Source: Linyphia triangularis (lineage: Eukaryota > Arthropoda > Arachnida > Araneae > Linyphiidae). Taken from it: 64,000 bases of DNA. The position numbers were made by a program, and so were the translations under genes. Position 1 is the stretch's first letter; every line of letters begins with the position of its first letter. Under the pieces are notes generated by a model. That model was not told the DNA's origin and did no database searches. It was given only the letters and a program-made list of their open reading frames with translations. The stretch spans positions 56,432,487 to 56,496,486 of the forward strand of contig OZ021727.1 of assembly GCA_963978545.1 (NCBI GenBank). Reading direction: 5' to 3'. Positions 24,864-62,901 of this stretch are shown in pieces.

Positions 24864-26356
24864 TTTGTATTTTTTTAATTTGAAGTTTTTTGCTTTTTAC
24901 TTATATACTTGTTGAAATAACTTTATCAACAATCTTGAGTCAGTTGAGTACTCAAAATTTTAGGATTGAAAAATATAGGTGGTATATCAAATAAATTTTT
25001 GAAATATTAGTTATTTAGCAGTTGAACATTGCAAAACAATAGGCTTGTATATGCAGTATAATGTGCAAGTTTTAAAGTCTTATACATGTGTGTAGCTTTA
25101 TTAAAAAACTAACTGAATGTGAAAAATTTTCAAGTAAATTAATCATAAGACCTTCTAACAAAGCCTCATGCAATTTATAGCACTTGGAATGCTGTATAAA
25201 ACAGTTGCAAGATTTATAAGTATATTGTGTCTAGAAAGTTGAGGTGCCCATTGAAAATGAATTTAATGCTTTTAATAAATATTTCATTTATATTAAATTA
25301 ATTTTTTTTTTTTTAATATTGTGTAAATAAAATTATTTCTGATATATATATGAAATGGTAAAAAGAATATCAGCAAAGAAATTGAGTGCATCATTTTGAT
25401 CTACACTAGCAACTGAATCAGCTCTATAATAGAGTTGCCATCAAATCGATTATCTTCATATTCATTAAAAAAGCATCGATTCAGTTTTTGTTTAATTTTA
25501 AATATTTAAAACATCCCTAACAGCAAAAACTAGTTCAAAATTTATTAAAAACGAACAGAAATTTATGTATTATCTTTTATTTATTTTGAAGGAGTTTCAA
25601 CAATGATCAGCTAAATTCTTGTATTTACAGTGTTACTAAGCAACACTGAATTGACTGGATTGCATTCCATACTGAATTTATGCTTTCATATCCAATTATC
25701 TTTTATTTATTCTGATTAAAACAAATTTGGTAACAGAAAAGAGTTTCAATAATGGTTGGTTAGATTTTTTTCACTTGCAGCATTAGAGTCACTATAAGGG
25801 TTACTCTGACACTGACTAATTATATCAACCAAGAATCAATCGAGTAATTATATCAAGAATGCTAATCTATTATATGTCTGTAATCAATTGGCTTTTATTT
25901 ATAAATTTCATAAATCTTATTTCTGAAAAGGAAAAAAAAAAAATTTAATGTAAAATTAAACTTTTAAACTGGAGATGTAGAAACAGGAACTTTGAAACAT
26001 CTGAAGAAATTTGTTTAAAATTTGTGGGTGTTGCTTTTAGCTTGTGAAGAAAATAAGTTTTGAGTAAAACCATTTGTGGATAAATTTAATACGGAAGCAC
26101 AAGATTTTTAATATTTCTTAATCACATACAATGTAAAATATGGATCATGTTTATCTGTTGGTACTTTCAAATGTGTTACAGGTATGCAAGTTGGGTTAAA
26201 AGTAGAAACAGTTCGACAACCATAACGTTTCTCTTCACAACTACTTAATTTTGCTATAACAAGTAACCTTTAAACAATATAATGGATTTTTCAAAAATAG
26301 ATACTGTGCACTGTATATAAATGCAAGTTTAAAAAGACATTAGTTAATGTTAAATA
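24864..26356. other. Convergent intergenic region between ACBP and XPB
   Basis: About 1.5 kb separates the two 3' ends. It is AT-rich with no exon, RNA gene or clear repeat recognised. XPB's poly(A) signal lies at its right edge. Confidence 0.5.
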
Positions 26357-26362
26357 TTTATT
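26357..26362 (-). terminator. Polyadenylation signal of XPB
   Basis: TTTATT on the plus strand is AATAAA on the minus strand, about 34 nt after the XPB stop codon. This implies a very short 3' UTR. Confidence 0.6.
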
Positions 26363-26396
26363 TACAGATACTTATGAGTACAAGGTATATACAAGT

Positions 26397-52346
<25,950 letters not shown>

Positions 52347-52641
52347 TGTAGCTTTCAAAAGCAATCTTAGAGAAACTCAGCGGTTTGTTTTGTTTCTATT
52401 GACGAATTCATAAGTTGAAGTTGAAGTAGGCTTTTTTGCCTCCTGAAAATTGAAGACAAGAAGATTGTCTCAAAAATATATAATTCTTTATATTTGAACT
52501 TATTAAATATATACATGCTGCATAGAAGCCTCCAGATATTTATTGAGTTTAAAAATAAAAATATGAGAACAGTAATTTAAAATTAGATTCTAAAGAATTT
52601 TTTTTTTGCACTGGAACATTATTTTTGGTTAGCAACCAGAA
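52347..52641. promoter_or_regulatory. Putative bidirectional promoter between XPB and the TYW4-like gene
   Basis: Only 295 bp separate the two divergent start codons. The sequence is AT-rich with no clear TATA box or CpG island. It must hold both 5' UTRs and the transcription start sites unless upstream untranslated exons exist. The head-to-head layout is seen; shared regulation is inferred. Confidence 0.55.
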
Positions 52642-55600
52642 ATGAGCTGGAATGGAGCGCAATCTAAACCAAAACAAGAGTTAGTTATGAGTATAATTCA
52701 CACTCTAAAGAGAACATGTGATAAAATTGTTTATTTTCATTGAGTGACCGAAAAACAACATAATCACCATTTGGAGCTTGCAGCAAGATTTTTGCTTTAA
52801 TATAAAAAAAAAATCAGGCTGGTATTTTAAAATGCAGGTATATTTGTAATCAAAATCATTTGATGCATTTAATTGTTATTTAAGCAATAAAACTTACAGG
52901 GGTAACTACGTAATCTTTTTTGCAGGTCCAAAGTACAAATGATAGTAGCATAGTTAGCAAATTGTCTTCTTATGAAAGAGGTTATTTCGAGGATAAATGG
53001 CTAAATACATTTGTGAAAAAAGCCCAGAGACGATCGCCAATAATAAACAGGTACACTTTTTGTATTCAAATAAGTTTCACTGAATTAAAAATAATTCTTA
53101 CTATTGAATATTGAAGTTTTCCAATGAACATTAAAGTCTTTCTCAAACTTCACAGTTCACAACAATCAGATGGCATTGAGGTACAGATGCACTATAGAGT
53201 CATGGATATTTGTGAAATTTTTCCTTGGTGCAAATGAATAACACCAAGCTGTGTTTACCTTTCTTAATACTCTCAAATTAAAAAGTTGTTAACATCACTT
53301 CTAAGCTCCTCTTCCTGCTAAACGAATACAACTGAGACGACAAATTGCTTTCTACATTGAACTATTCATTACCTTTTATTAGAAAATAATACAGTTCTTA
53401 TAGTGTATCCATACCCAATAGAGATTAAATGAAGGATACTTCCAAAATATCAAACATTTCAGTAAATTTTGAGTATTTGCTTGACTGTGTCAAGACCAAA
53501 ACTTCGCCAAACGGAATCCCTTACTCCAACAAAATTATCGATGCTGCCAGATGCCCAATCCACCGCACAATTGAGGCATTCCACAGGAAATCCTCAATGC
53601 TGCCTAAGCCGAGGAGACCAGACGGCTCAAAAGTTTTATCACCTATAAAATGTTTGACAACAATTGAATATAGATTTTATTATTCGCGTTTGTAAAACAA
53701 AGTTTTTGCAGCTTCTTAAGTAATTTATTGAAAGTTGCAAATTTTTAACAAAATCAGTGACACCATTTTATCAGGTTTTAAAAATCTTCACTAATTGGGG
53801 CTTCAGTTTTTTCAACCATTAATCTATAATTTGTTTCGAGTTCAAATATAGTACATTTCAGATACAGACCTTTCCCTATTTTCATTCCTCCCAAAAAAAA
53901 ACAATTAACTTTTGTTCTCTAAACCAAAGATGAAGAAAAAAAGGATTTTTTTTATCACAAATGACTGATATGGTGGCAATGTTTTATCCCAAAATCTTAA
54001 TTTATAAAAAAAAAAAAATTAAACAGGCTTAGGGTACATAATTCTCATATAATTCCATATTTGTGCCTCATTAATACTCCTTATAAATGAACCCTCTTCA
54101 GTTATTGTTTTATAACTTTTAAGAAAACATTATGCTAGGTACTCATATGTTGAGAAGGTAAAGAGCAAGGTAGAAACTTTTTGAGGTTACAATGTGTTTA
54201 AAATTGTACACTGGAGACTCAATTAAAGACATGCAGGGGACTGTTATTTTAATATGGCCTTAGTTACAAGAAGAAAAAGTTATCAGTGAAAATATTTACA
54301 TTACGATATGGATACAGTACACTCAACTTGAGATCACTTACTCAGTTTTGTATCATGTTATTTACCATAATAATTAAAAAAAACAAAGCAAAAAAGCAAT
54401 GACTGCCATCTTATGGTAACTTAATTTTAAGTTTCATTTTAACTTTTTTGTAATATGTTCTATCTTTTTGCAACTAATGCTCATAGTTTCTTCTAGGGGT
54501 TATTATATTCGATTTAAAGCAATAGAAGCTGCCTTCCAATCTTGGTTTTCACTATTATCTTCGAGTAAAGATGAAAAATCTCAGGTTTTAAAAAAATTTT
54601 ATTTGATTATTTCTATTTTCTTAATTATTTTGAACAGCATTCTTGTAAATTTGAACTTAGAATTCAATAAATAGTTTTTTACTCTAAGGATAGAGAAATT
54701 CCATTGTATATTTTTAAATAATTTACGTTTATATGGGTCATTCTATGAAAAATAAGGAAATGTGTGGGGTGTCACCTGATACAGAATTTTTTTTTTTTAA
54801 TTTGCATTATTAAAAAGAATTATTTTTAAATTTTAAATCCTCAAAAGATCAATGCAAAAAAGGTAATTTGAAGGAGAAAGTGGTCTTATTTGACCTCTTA
54901 ATTCACTTCATTAAAAATAAGTAATAGCCAAGAAAGTTGGTAGTACGCAAGTCACTTTGTAAAGAAATGAAAAAAGGGGGGGTGGGTCCAGTTTTGAGAC
55001 ATCTGTGTAGAATCATATTTATTTAAAAATTCAAATTTCCTAAATTTTAACTTTAAAGCATTTTAAATCAAATATACAAAGCAAAAATAAAACAAAAAGT
55101 ACCCATAATTTATGTTGTTTATTGTTTTAAAATCCTTTTACTATATATTAGGTTATTTGTATGTTCAGAAATAAACATATCAACAAAACTTTTTCTTTCG
55201 ACCATGATCAACTAGTCCTACAGATGTGACAAAATGATAGTTTTTTTTTTTTTTTTGCATGTAATAAATTCTCATTTCGATTTTATTTCATGATATTTGC
55301 AAAAAAAGCTAGTCCATGTATTACAGAGAGATTCCAACAATTATTTTTTAAATTCTATTGAGTTCCACTGATATAATGTCTCATCTCAACCTTTTCTCTG
55401 TTAAGTCCAATAACTTCATAAAATTATTCATAAATTTCTTAGCCTGTCGAGTTGTGTTAATTTTAAATGAAATATTTTAAGAATTAAATAAGTACTTTTA
55501 CATAGAATAAATCTAAATGTTATTAACTTGCTATTTAGTTCTTAATAATTTGAATTTTTTTTTAATTATAAGCCTTTTAAAAAAACAATGTAATTAAGTT

Positions 55601-58491
55601 ATTATGATTAAGAAAATGTATTCCAATCTATGACCAGACATAATTACATGACCAGACCAGTTATATTAGAGAGACTAATTAAACTTTTTTTTAATTTTTT
55701 TAGATCATTTCATTGGGAGCTGGTTTTGATACTTCCTATTTCAGACTTAAGAATTCCAACCAGCTACCTACAGAATTTAAATATATTGAGGTAAATTCCT
55801 GCTGTGCTACTTGATACCTTTTATTTTATAGCATTTACTTCTTCAAAATTATTGTATTTTTATTAGGTTTTACTTTAGAAAAATTATTTTGCGTAAATTA
55901 AACACAGTTAGATTTATTGCTGTAGACAATATTGAAGTTCATTATTAGAACTTCAATAAAATGCACATGGAGATAAGGTTGTACTTTTTTATTCTATCAC
56001 TTATTATACATCATATAACAATGAGAGGAAGGGGAGACATTGGAAAAGGAGTCTTTAATAGTAAAACGCATCACAACTGTCTTACTTAGATGGCAAAGAA
56101 TGTGGTTCCTAACGTATAGAGAGGAATATTGTCTAACGATGTTTATGCTGTTAGCTTGTGCAGAAAGATAAAATCTCAGCATTCGTATATATATATATAT
56201 ATATATATATAATACTTTAGGTATTTCTGATTTAATAAAAATTTAAAACTAGCACCTTTCCTACAGTTTCAATAAAATATATATTGTCTAATTTACAATA
56301 TATTTAATATTTTTTTTATCAGGTGGATTATTCTGAAGTCATGAAAAGAAAATTCCAATGTATTCAAAGTGCGAATTTAAATAATTACTTACAAGAACTA
56401 ACTCCAGGTGAAGCCATAAAGTATCCTAACTTAGGTAAAAATGATTTTACTGTAATTTCATTCTTATAAAAACCATGTAATTTATTTTAACTTTTTTATT
56501 TGTATATTAATAAAAATAAAAGTATTTAAATCCATTTAAAAAAAAATTATAACCTTTCTACTTAAGAGGAATGATAAGACACTCTTTTGTCTTTTAAAAC
56601 TAGAAATGATTAATTTAAAATGTAATATAAATTAAAAATTCACTTTGCTATAGAATTTTTTTTTTTTTTTTTTTGACAAACTTCTAAAGTAGCATTCCTA
56701 TTAATTAGAAAATTTACAATCTAATTACTGTTTAGAACCTGCATGAAGAATTCAAATAAAAAAAATCAATTTTATTTGGTACAAAATGAAAAAAGGGATT
56801 GATGGTAACATAGTAAATTGTGTGTAAGATTTTGCTATCTTGTTCTTGTATTTTTTTTTATTTTTTTTACTGTTCACATTTTAGTATTTACTTATATTAT
56901 TTACTGTATTTTAATTTCTTGTGCTGTTATCTTTTAGTGGCATCCAATGGAGAGTACACATTGTTGGGATTAGATTTAAAAAATTATGAAGAATTAGGAA
57001 ATTCCTTCAAAGCATTGCAGTTAGATTTTTCTATTCCTACCTTATTTCTTTCTGAATGTGCAATCACTTATATGGATGTCAAAAGGTTCGTTTTAATTAT
57101 AACCAATATTTAATATTTCATTTTTTACTTAATAGTTCTTTACTATTTAATTTCTCTTTTACTTCATTTGTGACATATTTTTCCTCATCCCCAATTTTTT
57201 TGTAAAATTCAAAATAAATATGTTAAAAAATTAATAGTTTTATAGATTTTTCATGGTAATTTTTTATAATTTTGTGAACATACCAAAAATATTTTGCACT
57301 ATTGTGTGTGTATGGAAGTTGTTTAAAATACCAAATTATTTCATCTGTCAAGCAAAAGCTCAGTTTGAATTTTGGAATAAATTAAAAATTTTGTTGAACT
57401 TCAATTCAAATGAAATCTTGAAAAGAAAACAAAAACAATATATGTATCATACCTGATGGATGTGAAAACTGAATAAAAACTTCTTCATGGCAAAGCTTAA
57501 AATTAAGATATGCTTTATAAGCAGTAAGGAACAGTTAATTGAATTTTAAGGAAAAGTAGTAAAGAAGAATAGTTGTATAACCATTACTATCCAAAGGACT
57601 AGGATAATAGTCCTTTGGATATTAATGGTTATACAACTATTTTTCTTGACTACTTTTCCTTAAAATTCAATTTCCCCAATACATATTGCATTTTGATAGT
57701 TCCTGCCATAATTGTTAAATACTTAATCATTCATGAAATTAATTTTTCATGCAGGAACTTAATATAATTATAAACTAATCATTAGGAATAACTTAATCAT
57801 TTATGAAAACAAATGACCAAACAATTTTTTGGGCATTTATTTCCTTTCAAAACACTTTAAATATTATTAAAAAATATTTACATCGAATTACCAAAAGAAT
57901 TTTTTTTTTTTTTTTTGTTTATTTTTAAAATCAATTTGAAAATTCAAAATTTGTTTTTGTTCTGTATTAAAATATAAAATAGTCATCCATTATTAGCAAA
58001 AACTGAAATGGATTATCTAAAAAATCTGTTTACACTCTTTAAGAAGTTTTATAATTCATATCCTTCATTTACTTGGGTTAACTTTTATTAAAATAAAGTG
58101 AAATGTTTATCTAAAATCCTAACTATAATACTTGTTTATTAAATATATATAATTTACTTACAGTTCCAATGGTCTTATAGAATGGATTCAAAGTCACTTT
58201 CCTAACTCAGCATTTGTAACATATGAGCAAGTAAAATTATTTTATTATTTATTATCATAACTTCAGTAGGACTCTAAATTTCTGACTTTTATTTACTTCT
58301 TGCTTAAAAATAGTGCACAAAATCAAACTAGAGAAACGTTTATTTATAAAATATTTATTACATTTTGAAATAGTTTTTTATCACTATCATATTTTGATAA
58401 AAAATACTTGGACAAAATCTATTCTATCAATTATTATTAATTGAATCGTTTTGATATTATTTCTGATGTGCATATTTCATTTTAATGTTGC

Positions 58492-58526
<35 letters not shown>

Positions 58527-61323
58527 TTGATCTGAATTTTTAAAATTTGATCTGTATTTTTTAACATGTAGTATTAAATTAGTATTAATCCTATAGTTAA
58601 TGTGTAACTTTCATTTTAGTTTCTTGGATGCAAATTTTTTGTGTATTGCATAAACATCATTTTTTAAATTATTGTTGATTATCTTTCAGGTGAGTCCCAG
58701 TGAGGGATTTGGAATTGTCATGTAAGCATGTGAAATTTTTCTCTTGGTCCAATATAAAAGTATTTTACAAAGTTTATGTTTTGCTTGAAATTTTTATTTT
58801 GTCTTTAAAAAAATCATTCCTTAAATCAGAATTAAAATATGTAAAATACATATTTTATAATATATATATATACAGCGTGTCCCCGTATAACCTGGCCGAC
58901 CTTTATTTTTGACACTGTTGGTCCTAGATGCATAGTCCCAATTGAAGAAATGTTTTAAATCGTTAAAATATTTTTACTGAATGGTTTTTAAGTTAGCAAA
59001 GGGGTTGGTATAAAAATTACGGATTGTAAATTTTTATACGGTCCCCAGTTCCCCCAACTCATATTTAGAAAAATTTTGCTCATGAAAAAACATTTCAAAT
59101 AAAAAAAAAATGAAATTTTTTTGACCAATAGCAACGGTGTTATTGGAGTTTAAAGTTTTAACGCTATTTGGGGGGCCCGTACATAATTTGAAATGAGGAA
59201 ATATCGTCTTATTGGAATAACAACGAGCTTCTAGACTAGGTTTGACTATGGCAAACAAGTTGTAGTTCATCACCTAAAACATTATAATTTTTTACTAGAA
59301 ACTGCTTTGAAAAAAAAAAAAAAATTACAAATTGTACAACGCAACAGCAAACAAACTTATAAACAATTTTAATTAAGCAATTTTAAATAATAACATAATC
59401 AGAAAGCAGCTCTTTTTGTTAACACAAACAAAAATAAAAGGAGATATAAATTAACAAAGTGAAAAAGATAAATAACCTCTTTCTTGATTACATATGCTCG
59501 AAATGTTTTCCTCTGACTAAAATACCTAAGCGCACACGTCATTCTAATTCATCTTCAATATTTTTCAGCATTAAAGGCGTAATAAACCTTGGCAGCAGAT
59601 AAAATTCGATTCTGCAAATCTAATAGAGTCGTCGATTCTTTTTCATATACCTTGCTTTTCAAAAATCACAAAAGAAAGAATTCTAAAGGATTTAGATCTG
59701 GAGATCTAGGAGGCCATTCTACCGGACCTCCATAGCCTATTATGTTGTCTTTAAACCCACCCCACAAGGCAGGAAGCTACCTTGTGGGGGGCACCATCCT
59801 GTTGAAAACATCTTTTTAAGGTCTGCTAACATGATATGGTCATCCAGAAAATCAGATAAAGGTCCCTGTAACAGGTTCACATACTTTTTTACCTGTTAAT
59901 GTATCAGCAAAAAAGAAAGGTCCTACTAACGCTCCCTTCCATGTGCCACACAAACGGACCATCGCACTTGATGCTTGTTTGGTCGAATTACATGAGGATT
60001 TTGCAGGGACCAAAAGTCTGTGTTTTGCCTATTTACTACCCCAGTTCTTGAAAACGTACACTCATCAGAAAATGAAATGTTATTCACAAATGATGAATCC
60101 AATTCTAGCTTGTTCATGATGAAATTGCAGGAATCAAACCATCTATTTTCATCCCAGCGCAAAAACTCTTGCACAAATCGCGGGCAATAAGGATGTGCAC
60201 CGTGTCGGTTTAAGACTCTCCACGCATGGGCTTTTGAGTATCCACATGCTTGTTAATGTCCCTGACACTAGATTGAGGGAAAGCAAGAGCATGGCCCAAA
60301 ATTTCTTCGTCAGAGACAACCTCTCTTGAATTTCCGGATCGAGGACGTCTTCCTATGCTACTCGTTTCTCGCAAACACTTTACAATATTTAAAATCGTAT
60401 AGCTTTAGATGGATGTATGCCATTTGGAAATAATTTAATTGCATATTCTCGCCCATTTCGATTACATTGGCCTTACAGAAGTAGCATTTCTGCGTACTGT
60501 TACGCAGTGTACATTTTAACAACGAGGATGGACGAAATAGCTAAATACATCTGGTATTAGTATGACCTACTTGTATTCTGAAGCGATGAACATACATTAT
60601 TAGTTTTCTACCTACCAATCAATAATCTGCCACTAAAATTTTCATAGGAACCTGTAAATCCTGCAGTACTACATACTAATTTACACATAAAGATCGGGAA
60701 TTTTTTTTCCTTTTTAGAATTTATTTTTTAGAATTTTTTTACCACTAACGGATTTTTTTTTTCGTTATTTCTAAAATTTCAGGGATAGACGAAAAATGTA
60801 AGTACAATTTTAGGCAGAATCGAAAATTTAAGGAATTATAGGAATTTTAGGGAGAATGCGACCTCTGCACAACACAAGAGTGAATTTGTTCTACCTCGAC
60901 ATATTTCATATTTGCTTTGATCGTACGTAATCGAGAGATTTTTGTTATTTTCAGGGAGTATAGCACCTATTATCTCTTTCAAACGAGTTCAGCATCTACA
61001 ATTCACTACAGATATTGATAGATCGTATTCATGCGTTTGATTACAGAATAATTTTCCAAACGCAATTGCTTTTTCTCTGTATTTCATTTTGTGTACATGC
61101 CCTTAAAATATGTTAATGACCACGGGTGTAAAGTGGTATAAGTCACTAAATTCCATTTTTCATATCTCCATGAATATTAGTCGTTCAAATTTCAATTTTT
61201 ATTTTGTTTGAAATGTTTTCTCATGGGCAACATTTTTCTAAATATGAGTTGGGGGAACTGGGGACCATATAAAAATTTACAATCCGTAATTTTTATACCA
61301 ACCCCTTTTCTAACGGGGACACG

Positions 61324-61373
<50 letters not shown>

Positions 61374-61600
61374 GTATATAGATATATATATATACACAGC
61401 GTGTCCCCGTATAACCTGGCCGACCTTTATTTTCGACACCGTTGGTCCTAGATGCATAGTCCCAATTGAAGAAATGTTTTAAATCGTTAAAATATTTTTA
61501 CTGAATAGTTTTTAAGTTAGAAAAGGGGTTGGTATAAAAATTATATATATATATATTATATATATAATTATATATATATATAATTATATATATAAAACTA

Positions 61601-61695
<95 letters not shown>

Positions 61696-62838
61696 TAATG
61701 AAATGGTAAAAATTTCCTCTTAAAATGCATGCAAAAATTTTCCTCCTCAAACACTGGCCAAAGCTAGTCTGAGTGTTAGATGTCATTATTTTATGTATAG
61801 CAAACTGAAGTCTTGTCCATGGTATTATACACACAAACAAAACAAGTTTCTCCTCTATGAAATAGCACCACTGTAACAAATAGCCATCTAGTATACTGTT
61901 ATCTTGATTATGCAGCATCTATATCAAATATGGTCTATTTATAATTAGGATTCTTTTGAATTTTATAATATTTATTTTACTTAAAAATTTCTTGATCTTT
62001 TATTGGGATGTATTTGACATATATTTACAAGTTTTTAATTTTTTTATTAATAGTGTCAAATGCCATATTCATTAATTTGTTATTAGATAATAAGATCAAA
62101 AAGCTTACTATACTTTATATCTATTTTATTATTAGTAAAAAATCTTTTTATTTGGAAAATCTTTTAGCCAACTATATTAAAACAAAATCCAATTACAAAC
62201 GTAACTTTATTAAGTAGCATATGTATTATACTAATTTTTTAAAACTATGTACTGAGAGGAATTTGTGAGGCATATTTATAAAACATTTGGCTTCATTTTC
62301 TCCAGGCAAAATCATTTCACATTGCTCGCCTGTCCTTTGAAGTCCCTTCCTTCATATCCTGATAAGATCAGTCAATATTTTAGATATATTCAAATGGTAA
62401 GTATGACTTCATACTAGGAAGATGTTGTAAAACCAGCTGTGAATATTCATTTTTATTTACTATGAAATTTGTTTCTAAATAACTTATCTAATTTGTTTCC
62501 TAATGTTGAATTGTAAAAGTGTTCTTTTGACTTCTGCTTTGTGTAAGAAATTGATTGGTTTTTAACTTTGTTTATGTTTATTATTTAAGGGCTGGACATC
62601 TTGTTCTTCTATTTCAATGTTCAACTTCTTTTCAAATTTCGAAGAAGATGAAAAACGCAGAATTCGGGATTTAGAAATGTTTGATGAATATGAAATGTGG
62701 CATGAAAAATGTCACCATTATCTACTCATTTGGGCTTGCCAAGGAGCTGTTCCCCTTCCAGAAATGTTCCGAATGAAAAGTATGATATTCAAAGAAATAT
62801 TAATGGAACAATATGAACAACTAATTAAAAATAAGTAA
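52642..62838 (+). CDS. LCMT2: tRNA wybutosine methyltransferase, TYW4/LCMT2-type, methyltransferase domain only
   Basis: S-adenosylmethionine-dependent carboxymethyltransferase of the PPM1 family. TYW4 methylates, then methoxycarbonylates, the wybutosine precursor at position 37 of tRNA-Phe. Ten coding exons: 52642-52683, 52926-53050, 54497-54584, 55704-55790, 56323-56434, 56938-57085, 58164-58230, 58690-58721, 62306-62396, 62590-62838; phases close to 346 aa. Landmarks: TNDSS (18-22), INRGYYIR (54-61), SAM loop LGAGFDTSYFRL (89-100), acidic VDY (115-117), GLDL (162-165), LFLSEC (187-192), FVTYEQ (218-223), GWTSCSS (265-271), FDEYEMWHEKCHHY. The TNDSS start and the FDE.E.WH.KC.HY block favour LCMT2/TYW4 over LCMT1. 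The human and yeast proteins are nearly 700 aa with a C-terminal propeller; here a stop follows the first domain. Exon 1 is the least certain: its donor (TTA|GTTATG) is weak. Confidence 0.9.
56187..56212. repeat. Short (TA)n microsatellite
   Basis: TA dinucleotide tract in intron 4 of the TYW4-like gene. A similar tract lies at about 58495-58522 in intron 7. Confidence 0.85.
57537..57672. repeat. Long hairpin: 65-bp arms, 6-nt loop, in intron 6 of the TYW4-like gene
   Basis: Arms 57537-57601 and 57608-57672 are complementary over 65 positions with three mismatches; the loop is GGATAA. The arm ends are AATTGAATTTTAAGG and its complement. Such a near-perfect fold-back could be a very young snap-back MITE or a transcribed hairpin that yields small RNAs. 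Direction of any transcript is unknown; the host intron would be transcribed on the plus strand. Confidence 0.9.
58873..61326 (-). mobile_element. Decayed Tc1/mariner-superfamily element in intron 8 of the TYW4-like gene
   Basis: The left end CAGCGTGTCCCCGTATAACC and right end GGGGACACGCTG are both next to TA repeats. A long inverted repeat follows (AACCCCTTT / AAAGGGGTT, TTACGGATTG, CCCCCAACTCATATTTAG). The right arm has lost about 110 bp between its tip and the AACCCCTTTTCTAAC block. It contains a broken minus-strand transposase. It accounts for most of the 3.6-kb intron 8. Confidence 0.85.
59490..60530 (-). pseudogene. Broken IS630/Tc1-type transposase
   Basis: The longest open piece (59926-60174) holds FVNNISFSDECTFSRTG and NRQNTDFW...NPHV, the first catalytic block. 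Further on come LQQDGAPP and WPPRSPDLNPLEFFL, the second and third catalytic blocks, but a stop follows GAPPTR and other stops follow. The third acidic position appears as E (PLEFF). The N-terminal half is mostly unreadable. Confidence 0.75.
61327..61396. repeat. TA-rich microsatellite
   Basis: (TA)n with a few G/C interruptions (GTATATG, GATATA), separating the mariner relic from a second partial copy of its left end. Confidence 0.85.
61397..61541. mobile_element. Partial duplicate of the mariner left terminal repeat
   Basis: Repeats 58873-59017 nearly base for base, from CAGCGTGTCCCCGTATAACC to GGTTGGTATAAAAATTA, in the same orientation, then dissolves into (TA)n. Probably a solo end left by abortive repair, slippage across the TA tracts, or a second truncated insertion. 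Confidence 0.85.
61543..61691. repeat. (TA)n microsatellite, about 150 bp
   Basis: Long TA tract, interrupted in its first half (ATTATATATATAATTA pattern), then pure. Ends about 615 bp before exon 9 of the TYW4-like gene. Confidence 0.95.
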
Positions 62839-62895
62839 CCTTTAAAATTTAATTATTTTACATTTTGCTGATGGCTTTTTAGTTTTTATCCATTT

Positions 62896-62901
62896 AATAA
62901 A
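62896..62901 (+). terminator. Polyadenylation signal of the TYW4-like gene
   Basis: AATAAA 58 bp after the stop codon. Its presence just downstream supports a genuine gene end here and a transcript without a propeller-coding 3' part. Confidence 0.65.

Noticed and set aside
53429..53695. 88-codon open frame in intron 2 of the TYW4-like gene
   Set aside because: More GC-rich than the flanks and with plausible composition, but it matches no family, has no splice signals fitting the gene, and does not extend the methyltransferase alignment.
52926..62838. Assignment as LCMT1 (PP2A leucine carboxyl methyltransferase)
   Set aside because: The opening TNDSS segment and the FDE.E.WH.KC.HY block fit LCMT2/TYW4. 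LCMT1's signature near YEQVNM...DRFG and its C-terminal HYC.CWA block are not present.
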